Shown one piece after another: positions 57,671 through 64,000 of a stretch of DNA of 64,000 nt. The notes beneath the pieces are model-generated. The model saw only the letters and a program-made list of their open reading frames with translations. It had not been told where the DNA came from and did no database searches. Location of the stretch: NCBI RefSeq assembly GCF_002777825.1, contig NZ_MEIR01000077.1, positions 1-64,000 of the forward strand, read 5' to 3'. Source of the stretch: Snodgrassella alvi. GTDB taxonomy: Bacteria > Pseudomonadota > Gammaproteobacteria > Burkholderiales > Neisseriaceae. A program made the position numbers and the translations under genes. The number at the start of each line of letters is the position of its first letter. Within the stretch, counting starts at the first letter, position 1.

Positions 57671-58351
57671 TCAGACAGGCTTGCCTACTCTGACTGCATG
57701 ATCATGCCCGGCCAGGCTGATTCCACTGGCTTTAACATCCCCGACAGTGGTATAGCTACCATTAGTTTGTACAATATTGCCTGAAAATGTTGCTCCCTGT
57801 CCGCCTTTGATATCCATTCCGCCATTACCATTGATTTGGCCTGCGGCAGTGATTTCCTGCGAGCAATTAACATTTTGGGCACTGATATTGACTCCCGCCT
57901 GAGCATCGATATTAATGCCAGCCGCAGCCTCGATTTTTACTCCTGCCGGTGCTTTAATATTTAAAGTTTCACAATCAATCTCAATCAGTTTGCCATTTTT
58001 TAAGGTAATAGAGGCGCCAGACTGGTTATAAACAGCTACTTCTCCTGCGGCCAGTGCCTTAATTCGGTATTCACCATGCTCAGTGGCAATAATAATGCCA
58101 TGGCTGGTCTGACCACTTAAGGGCAAAACAATAGCTTCCGAGCCCACGGGTGGATTACTGGTAAAACCAAATTGCTGTATCTGCTCCACATCCTGTAAAA
58201 CCTCATCGGCCAGAGCTGCTACCTGAGCAGATTGAATCGGCTGAGAGGCATTTACCCGTGTCAGCCTGCCTCGAAAAGCCTGCCGGACTGAGCTGGTGGT
58301 ATTATTAATTGTCGTTCTGGTTTTATTTACCAGCTTCGCAACATAACTCAT
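57671..58351 (-). CDS. Mu gp45-like baseplate spike protein
   Basis: 226-aa central spike (GpV/gp45 family) that punctures the outer membrane. An OB-fold N-terminal part (residues 20-110) is followed by a beta-helix stalk with short repeats (IKAPAGVKIEAAAGINIDAQ) and a C-terminal tip with the H-x-H iron-site motif in GHDHAVRVGKPV. GGAG six bases before the ATG at 58351 is better than the upstream TTG. Confidence 0.88.
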   Translation of the reverse strand: MSYVAKLVNKTRTTINNTTSSVRQAFRGRLTRVNASQPIQSAQVAALADEVLQDVEQIQQFGFTSNPPVGSEAIVLPLSGQTSHGIIIATEHGEYRIKALAAGEVAVYNQSGASITLKNGKLIEIDCETLNIKAPAGVKIEAAAGINIDAQAGVNISAQNVNCSQEITAAGQINGNGGMDIKGGQGATFSGNIVQTNGSYTTVGDVKASGISLAGHDHAVRVGKPV

Positions 58352-58395
58352 CTGACTCTCCAATTAAAATTTATTCCAATTAAATGTATACGCCG

Positions 58396-59535
58396 TTATA
58401 TCTTGACCTGTTTAATCTGCCGGTTAGTCACACCTTTACGCTTTCCTTTACGTGATCGTGCTGCAGCGGATTTTTTAACATAAGCATCTGGCGTCCATAT
58501 TCCATCCTCTTTTAAGCGCAGTTCAGTCAGCGTGCCGCCATTTCGATTCAGTAAAAAACGGCGTCCCATCAGAAAAAAAATGGCATCTATCTGCTGGTCT
58601 TCATCAATCACATGCACACGTTGTCCGGGTTGCCACAGCAGGCCATCCTGAGTTTTATGATCTGCAACCGTAATAGTTAAAGTGAAACCTTCCAGACGCC
58701 AGTCAGAAAGCATTTTTTTTGCCTGCACCTTCAACTGTTGCAGATTTTCAGCATCACCGATTACTACTGTTTTCGGCTTGTATAAAACCATTGTTTCGTC
58801 TTTGTATACCCATTTCAAATCATGTTTTGACGAATTGGCATAACGGGTGTGACTTTGGCCAAGAAAGGTCACTTCCGAGTAACGATTTTCAGTACTATAC
58901 TCAATATGAATACTTTGAATATTACGTCTGCGATCATTTTTACTGTGGCACAGAGTTGCTACTGGCGGGCTGGCGTAATCAGCACCACCAACAACCAGCG
59001 TACCATCTGGCTCCAGCCACACATGCAGGCCTGCCTTATAGGCAATTTTGCTTAATGCCTGCCATGCAGTTTCCCCGGGTTCAATATCCACTTTGTCTAG
59101 AACTGGATTTTTTTCAGCCTTTAATATCACTTTTTTGATTTGTGGCCAGGGTTCAACTATCTTCTGTGCAGCAGCTAAAACATTCATTCCTTTAACATTA
59201 ATTTGTTTGACACTGCAATCCACCAATAAACCGGCAAGGTCACGGCCATTAAAACCGATACTATGGTTGTTTTTATCAATCATTTCATTCTGATGGCCAA
59301 TAATTCCGGTCATAACCAACTGGTTATTAATTAACACCTCACATTGCAAGGAGCTATAGTCGGCCAAAACACCCTGATTTTGGGAAACATTGGTTTCAAA
59401 ACTGAAGGCATCAGCAGGAATCAGAAAATCACTGTCAATATCATAGCTAAGCCAGTCTTTATGCTCTTTCCCCCCTATTCGCACTACCACTTCATTGCCA
59501 TATGGATAAGGCAACATTTCAGTTTCATTTAACAT
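58396..59535 (-). CDS. Mu gp44-like (GpP) baseplate hub protein
   Basis: 379-aa hub protein of the Mu P family, equivalent to T4 gp27. Visible family segments: VVVRIGGKEHKDWLSYDIDS near the start, HSIGFNGRDLAGLLVDCSV, and GETAWQALSKIAYKAGLHVW. The C-terminus is basic (RSRKGKRKGV). Its ATG overlaps the gp43 stop by 11 bases. Carries the spike on one side and meets the tape measure on the other. Confidence 0.87.
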   Translation of the reverse strand: MLNETEMLPYPYGNEVVVRIGGKEHKDWLSYDIDSDFLIPADAFSFETNVSQNQGVLADYSSLQCEVLINNQLVMTGIIGHQNEMIDKNNHSIGFNGRDLAGLLVDCSVKQINVKGMNVLAAAQKIVEPWPQIKKVILKAEKNPVLDKVDIEPGETAWQALSKIAYKAGLHVWLEPDGTLVVGGADYASPPVATLCHSKNDRRRNIQSIHIEYSTENRYSEVTFLGQSHTRYANSSKHDLKWVYKDETMVLYKPKTVVIGDAENLQQLKVQAKKMLSDWRLEGFTLTITVADHKTQDGLLWQPGQRVHVIDEDQQIDAIFFLMGRRFLLNRNGGTLTELRLKEDGIWTPDAYVKKSAAARSRKGKRKGVTNRQIKQVKI

Positions 59536-60853
59536 AATAATTAATCCACTCATTACGCTGAATAAATGATGGATGACACAAATGAGGATTGAGACGCATT
59601 AATTCATTTGCCCGTTCAATATCCCGATAAAGTAAATATGCCAACTGATGAATGGTGCCGTTAATATCTGCTTTTCTGGTACGCATTGGCGGTTTCTGAT
59701 TAATGACGGCCAAAGCATAATCATTAAATTGTGCGGCCATATTGGCCAGCAACTGAATCATTATCGTTGTTTGCGTATAAATATTGGCAGCATTAATGCT
59801 CTTGACATTATCAGCATAATCATAAGTTTCACGTAACATATCTATTAATTTTTGAATACGCAGACGAAGATTATTATTGATATACAGCAACTCGTTTGCT
59901 GTTACTATGTCACTATTCGCCTCAATCATCGTGACGGTATTCTGCATCAAAGCACCAAGACTCAATAATTGCAGAATCTGGGCAATCGGTTGCATCTGAA
60001 TATTAGCAATCTTTTGTACATGATTGATCGCTTCTTCCTCAGTTTCCTGTCTATCCTGACTATACAGAATATTATCAGGCAATTTATTCAGGCCATCTAC
60101 ACGGTTACTGACAGAATCAAAAGTCTGTCTGGTACTTAAACTGCCAGTAGCAAACTGTGTATCATTCGCCAGACCTGTTGTCACCATTGTGGCTACAGAA
60201 TGAATAAGCCTGCTGACGTCCTGACTGTAAGATGCAGAAGAAAAAGTTTTACTGGTCAAATACTTTATAGGGTCAAGATCGAAAAAGCGGCGAACACTGC
60301 CAGCTACGCCACACAATGCGGCAAATACACCATTTGTACTGCCCCATAAAGACGAAATTCCCTCCCGAACGCTTAACAGCGTTTCAGAATAACCCAGTAA
60401 CTGCTGTGTATATTTTTCCAGAGTATTCTGTATCTGTTCTAATTTGGCTAACCACTGATTCTCAAATAAAAATATCGGAGCTGATTCTTTTGCTTCAAAA
60501 AAGGTTATATCCAGTGCAACATAATTAACCGAATCAGCTTCAATACGAAATGACCAGCTTGCAGCAATCATATTTTGTAACAGGCCTAAAACCGGATGAA
60601 CTAATGTGCCTGCACCTGGTTCTTCCAGCACAGCCAGTAACTGTGATAACTGTGTATCAAAGCCTGCACCAAAATAGACAGCAGCAACCTGACATTGTCG
60701 TCCCTGTGTACCCAAGTCCTCAATATCGGTTCCATTTGCAAACGGACGGCCATGCCGTACCAGCGCTTTCTCATTTTTATCACTGATAGAAATGACATCA
60801 AAGGCAACATTTTTGTAACTGGCCTTTTGCAGATTATTCTTCCACATAGTCAT
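59525..60853 (-). CDS. Mu gp43-like DNA circularisation N-terminal protein
   Basis: 442-aa tail/baseplate protein with a DNA_circ_N domain (WKNNLQKASYKNVAFDVISI, VHPVLGLLQNMIAASWSFRI). Despite the name the domain is a tail component in Mu-like phages. The rest is helical. GGAGGT lies 8 bases before the ATG, which shares its A with the TAA of the tape-measure gene. Confidence 0.88.
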   Translation of the reverse strand: MTMWKNNLQKASYKNVAFDVISISDKNEKALVRHGRPFANGTDIEDLGTQGRQCQVAAVYFGAGFDTQLSQLLAVLEEPGAGTLVHPVLGLLQNMIAASWSFRIEADSVNYVALDITFFEAKESAPIFLFENQWLAKLEQIQNTLEKYTQQLLGYSETLLSVREGISSLWGSTNGVFAALCGVAGSVRRFFDLDPIKYLTSKTFSSASYSQDVSRLIHSVATMVTTGLANDTQFATGSLSTRQTFDSVSNRVDGLNKLPDNILYSQDRQETEEEAINHVQKIANIQMQPIAQILQLLSLGALMQNTVTMIEANSDIVTANELLYINNNLRLRIQKLIDMLRETYDYADNVKSINAANIYTQTTIMIQLLANMAAQFNDYALAVINQKPPMRTRKADINGTIHQLAYLLYRDIERANELMRLNPHLCHPSFIQRNEWINYYVK

Positions 60854-63381
60854 TATTGTGCACCTCCACGGTTATACATTTCCATCTGATTGCGTGAAAC
60901 CAGATTACTAATCACTCTGCCATCAAGCGTCACCGTAAGATTATTCTGAATAACCTGTTGCTGGTTCGAGAGAATAGTAGCTATTTTGTCTAAACGTATG
61001 CCCAATTCCTGTACAATAGCTTGAAAAGCATTTTGAAATTCAGCACTTTGCTGTACAAGCACAGACTGCCCAGCACCAGACTGGCTTTCTATAGCGGGTA
61101 GATTAGCCGGAATATTTCTGTACGAAAGCATCATCGCAGCAGATGGCGTCATATTAGCACTTGCTATCAGCTGATCCTTTTCACAGGCAAACACTGATTG
61201 CCCATATAATGCAGGATTGAGTCCATAGGCATTCCGAAAATCTGGTGTGTATGGCTGGCTGCTTCCTACACCCGTTGTGGCTTTTATTTCTTCAGTATCC
61301 TTATTTTGCGTAACAGCATCGCCTACCTTATCTCCCATGATGCTGCCGCCAATTCCGCCAAGTAAACTGCCAATCAGCCCTCCCAGCGCAGTACCTACAC
61401 CAGGTAATATTAGCGTTCCGATTGCTGCACCAGCCTGACCTCCAGCCCAAGCTCCAGCCAGACCACCCGCGGTACTGGTTGCATTTTTTATTTGAGCTGT
61501 CTTCTTTTCTTCATAGGTTAAACTGTCATCATTCTGAATCGCATATACATTATAAGCGCCACCAAGGACAGCTACTGCGGAATTACCCCGGCCTAATAAT
61601 TTGCCAGGAACCCTAGCTGGAATCTTTCTGCCTTTCACCCCTGTTTTCCGACGGGCCGGCGTTTTTGTACCTTTGTTTCTGTTCGATTTTCTTCTTTCTC
61701 TGTCAAAATCACCCCCAGCATCAATATCGATATCACCTCTTTGCCCAGATAAAGTACCCAATGCTTTCAGTGCGGTTGCTGCACTACCGGCAGCGGCCGC
61801 CAAAGCAGTTACAGCCAAAGTAAGAGCAGGAAATTCAGCCGATAATTCAGTTAATCTGGTTTGAAAATTAACTAATGGTTCTACTACAGTACTTCTGCCC
61901 AAAGTAGCCAGAGCACGATTTTTTTCCTGCTGCCGCTCCGGATCCGCAGATAACACGGCTAACTGTTTGGCAGCCAAACCATCAGCATCTTTCTGCAACG
62001 CATTTATTTGTGGCAGCAACAGATTATTATTCAAATTGGCATTAACAGCATCTCTGGCATCTACAGGAATAAAAGATAACAGCTTATCCTGACGCACTTG
62101 CATCTGTTGCTGAGCATGTACATCGCCAGCATCGGCTTTTTGCTTTAAATTCTGGTAATTCCTGTCTTTAGCAAGAATATCACTACAAACTTTAATCAGG
62201 GATTGAGCATCATTTAAGCCCTGCTTACTGCCCTGCTCCCTGATTTTATCCCAGTCAAGACGTTTGCCTGATGCATCAGGGTCTTTAATTTTACTCAGAA
62301 TACTGGCCAATTCAGGATTAGCCAATGCTTCCAGCAAAGCTTTAACGCTTTTACTTGCGTCCTCATTAGATTCTGACTTTTTTGATGTAGCCTGTAAGGC
62401 TGAAATTAAATAATCAATACCTCCGGTATCCGTTAGCCCCGCCTTTTGGGCAGAAGACAATAAACCTGGTAATTCACCCTGCAACTGGGCAATAGTAAAT
62501 TTACCCTGACTGCTTGACGCAATAATATGATCAGAAACCGAGTTATAATCCTTATCCTGCAAACCATAATCTGCCAATGATTTGTACAGTCTGGCTGTAT
62601 TTTCATGATCATACTCACCGGCGCTGGCAGCTGATCCGACCATGGTACGATGGGCATAAGGAATAGTTGCCTTAACCTGATCCAGAGTCATGTCCTGCTG
62701 TAACATATCAGTGAACAGATTCAGCGCAGCCTGTGATGTACCGCCATTTCTGGCAACCAAACCCTGAATCAAACCCTGAATTTCTTTTACGCCCTGAGTT
62801 TTAATCCAGTCTGCCGATTTACTTTTATCTGTACCATATGCTTTTACAGCAGCCTGAATAACACCTGAACGTAATTTCTTTTCATCATCTATTGCCGGCT
62901 TAACTGCACCGTAGACAGCCTTTCCCCCCTTGACAATTTCACCGCCAACCGTTTTGGCTACACCCCATTTAGATGATTTTTTTTGTTGTTCAGCAATATT
63001 TTTTTGTATTTTAGAACTTTTTTCTAATTCCTTATTTAACTCACGAATACTGTTACGAGAAGCTCTGGTTGCATGCTGAATCTGCTTTTGCGCCGCATTA
63101 GCAGTAGCAGTAAAATTCTTATATGCATTTTTAGTCTTGCCAATTTCCCGCTGTATTTCTTGTTCAGAGCGTATTTCCTTCCGTAATCGCATATCCGCAG
63201 CACGTTGTTGCTCTCGCTGAATCTGCTGAATAATTCGGATTTGTGATTTACCAGCTTTCTCACTTTCCCTGACTGCAACAGCAGCTGTGCGCTTTATTTG
63301 CTGTTCTAATTTTTTTACCTCCTCAGTCATTCTGGTAATGGAGGCCTCCTGTTTTGCTAGCGACTCCTGATTTGAAGACAT
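60853..63381 (-). CDS. Phage tail tape-measure protein
   Basis: 842-aa tape measure that sets tail length. The first ~180 residues form coiled coil rich in Glu, Lys and Gln (VKKLEQQIKRTAAVAV, KEIRSEQEIQREIGKTKNAY); the middle is helical; hydrophobic segments lie near residue 535 and in a glycine-zipper region GVGTALGGLIGSLLGGIGGS (about residue 700). GAGAG seven bases before the ATG at 63381 decides the start. An intrinsic terminator lies between it and the chaperone genes. Confidence 0.9.
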   Translation of the reverse strand: MSSNQESLAKQEASITRMTEEVKKLEQQIKRTAAVAVRESEKAGKSQIRIIQQIQREQQRAADMRLRKEIRSEQEIQREIGKTKNAYKNFTATANAAQKQIQHATRASRNSIRELNKELEKSSKIQKNIAEQQKKSSKWGVAKTVGGEIVKGGKAVYGAVKPAIDDEKKLRSGVIQAAVKAYGTDKSKSADWIKTQGVKEIQGLIQGLVARNGGTSQAALNLFTDMLQQDMTLDQVKATIPYAHRTMVGSAASAGEYDHENTARLYKSLADYGLQDKDYNSVSDHIIASSSQGKFTIAQLQGELPGLLSSAQKAGLTDTGGIDYLISALQATSKKSESNEDASKSVKALLEALANPELASILSKIKDPDASGKRLDWDKIREQGSKQGLNDAQSLIKVCSDILAKDRNYQNLKQKADAGDVHAQQQMQVRQDKLLSFIPVDARDAVNANLNNNLLLPQINALQKDADGLAAKQLAVLSADPERQQEKNRALATLGRSTVVEPLVNFQTRLTELSAEFPALTLAVTALAAAAGSAATALKALGTLSGQRGDIDIDAGGDFDRERRKSNRNKGTKTPARRKTGVKGRKIPARVPGKLLGRGNSAVAVLGGAYNVYAIQNDDSLTYEEKKTAQIKNATSTAGGLAGAWAGGQAGAAIGTLILPGVGTALGGLIGSLLGGIGGSIMGDKVGDAVTQNKDTEEIKATTGVGSSQPYTPDFRNAYGLNPALYGQSVFACEKDQLIASANMTPSAAMMLSYRNIPANLPAIESQSGAGQSVLVQQSAEFQNAFQAIVQELGIRLDKIATILSNQQQVIQNNLTVTLDGRVISNLVSRNQMEMYNRGGAQ

Positions 63382-63471
63382 GTCAATACTCTCGCCTAAT
63401 TGTTGATTATATTTATTCTGACCGATTAAAAATAATGGATAGAAGTGAATATGCCTGAGCAGCATTCATGC

Positions 63472-63500
63472 AAAAAGCCCTGCCTTGAAGCAGGACTTTC
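63472..63500 (-). terminator. Intrinsic terminator upstream of tape measure
   Basis: On the minus strand AAAGTCCTGC pairs with GCAGGGCTTT (loop TTCAAG), followed by TTG; a good terminator or attenuator within the tail operon, directly after the chaperone extension and 90 bases before the tape-measure start. Confidence 0.7.
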
Positions 63501-63501
63501 A

Positions 63502-63867
63502 TCAATCAGGCTGATTAGCTAACAAACTATCTTTAACTGGCTGGAATGGTTTTGGCTTTCTTTGGCGTAAAGAAATAATAACATTATCATCATCATTTTT
63601 TATGCCCATACTCTCCAGAACAGTCTCAATCCAGACAGATACTTCAGCATGGCACATTGTGCTAACCATAGCCGGCGTAATCATTGATTTAGCCAGCAGA
63701 ATACATGCCTGTCGATAATTTTTATGAGCTATTGCATAACTACGCTGCTGTCCGCTTCCTCTGATGCCGCTGGGTCTGACTGGCCAGCGGCAATCGATTT
63801 TGAACGTAAAGATTCCATACTGGTTAAAATTGACTGATAATCTTCTGAAGCAAGGTTGTGCAATAGA
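63502..63867 (-). CDS. Tail chaperone extension, probably by -1 frameshift
   Basis: The -1 frame relative to the gene at 63729-64000 is open from about 63867 to the TGA at 63502, overlapping that gene by some 140 bases. After the overlap it encodes YAIAHKNYRQACILLAKSMI and 57 more residues. A free-standing start at ATG 63684 has no Shine-Dalgarno. Tail chaperone pairs (lambda G/GT, P2 E/E', Mu) sit just upstream of the tape measure and are joined by programmed frameshifting, so this is most likely the T-part of such a fusion. A canonical slippery heptamer was not found. Confidence 0.55.
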   Translation of the reverse strand, partial: SIAQPCFRRLSVNFNQYGIFTFKIDCRWPVRPSGIRGSGQQRSYAIAHKNYRQACILLAKSMITPAMVSTMCHAEVSVWIETVLESMGIKNDDDNVIISLRQRKPKPFQPVKDSLLANQPD

Positions 63868-64000
63868 AATTCAACACTCAGGTTTTCTGCATCAATACCA
63901 GAAACTTCCAATTGTTGTGCCCAATAAGCAAGTGTAGTCAAAATGGCTTTTTTTGCACCTGATACATCTTCAATCAAACCGGTTTCTTCCAGTACTTCCA
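63729..64000 (-). CDS. Phage tail assembly chaperone (Mu gp41-like), partial
   Basis: The 5' end is beyond the window. The 90 visible residues include EVLEETGLIEDVSGAKKAIL and end SSVVMQ at the TAG in 63729-63731; the C-terminal tail is acidic and low in hydrophobics, as in gp41/GpE-type chaperones that keep the tape measure soluble. The position two genes before the tape measure supports the call; similarity by eye is weak. Confidence 0.6.
   Translation of the reverse strand, partial: EVLEETGLIEDVSGAKKAILTTLAYWAQQLEVSGIDAENLSVEFLLHNLASEDYQSILTSMESLRSKSIAAGQSDPAASEEADSSVVMQ

Larger units (their letters stand above)
54050..64000 (-). mobile_element. Mu-like prophage or tailocin, tail/baseplate module
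   Basis: Ten genes in one direction in the exact order of phage Mu genes 41 to 50: tail assembly chaperone (with extension), tape measure, DNA-circularisation protein, baseplate hub, spike, gp46, gp47, gp48, tail fibre and fibre assembly protein. All are intact. Overlapping or nearly touching ends indicate one transcript. Head, replication and lysis genes would be beyond the right edge; the transposase end is not visible, so phage or tailocin is open. Confidence 0.92.

Noticed and set aside
1-64000. CRISPR arrays, insertion sequences and rRNA operons
   Set aside because: No regularly spaced short repeats, transposase-like protein or rRNA sequence was recognised anywhere in the window.

Overview
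The window looks like chromosome of an AT-rich betaproteobacterium of the family Neisseriaceae. The protein sequences (GlyQ/GlyS, HemA, Prs, RNase R, PlsC/NlaB beside MutM, a ComP/PilE-like pilin, Mu-like tail genes) fit a Snodgrassella-type bee-gut symbiont best, but the genus is an inference from gene content and base composition, not from a database match.

Layout. 1-1.7 kb: a 790-bp direct tandem repeat carrying three identical tRNA-Leu(CAG) genes, each with its own consensus promoter. 1.8-4.1 kb: rnr. 4.7-11.7 kb, minus strand: a large TPR protein, lolB, ispE, three tRNA-Gln genes, prs and rplY; lolB-ispE-(tRNA)-prs-rplY is a widely conserved proteobacterial order. 12-24.8 kb: mutM-plsC, pdxH, hemA, prfA, an EamA transporter, a DUF1289 protein, typA, a DUF456 protein and mfd. 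24.9-31 kb, minus strand: a YgjP-type metallohydrolase, a decayed inverted copy of the 3' end of mfd, plsC, gmhB, an unnamed gene, glyS and glyQ. 31-44 kb: mostly single genes (hemolysin III, MetQ-type lipoprotein, DUF2288, type IV pilin, META/DUF4377 lipoprotein, CinA-like protein, serC, a secreted FAD oxidoreductase, TlpA, ArsC/Spx-like, YdcF, hemL), with a 1.2-kb decayed stretch near 39-40 kb that keeps the remains of a NadC/ModD-like phosphoribosyltransferase. 44.3-46.8 kb: an acid-shock-like (Asr-like) basic periplasmic protein followed by an OmpR-type response regulator and its sensor kinase. 47-53.5 kb: upp, grxD, rsmB, a DUF3108 protein, purN and murI on the minus strand, then tsaE-amiC on the plus strand.

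From 54.05 kb to the right edge lies the late tail/baseplate module of a Mu-like prophage or tailocin, read on the minus strand from the edge inward: tail assembly chaperone with a probable -1 frameshift extension, tape measure, DNA-circularisation protein, baseplate hub, spike, gp46, gp47, gp48, tail fibre and tail-fibre assembly protein. Head, integration and lysis genes would lie beyond the window, so whether this is a whole phage cannot be told here.

I saw no CRISPR array, toxin-antitoxin pair, insertion sequence or clear new defence system. The items most worth a second look are the tRNA-Leu repeat, the inverted mfd fragment, the internal duplication in the TPR protein, the pilin with Asp in place of Glu5, the Asr-like gene beside a two-component system, and the frameshift and terminator arrangement just upstream of the tape-measure gene. 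Everything was read by eye. Start codons were moved inward where a ribosome binding site or family length favoured it, and those choices are stated.
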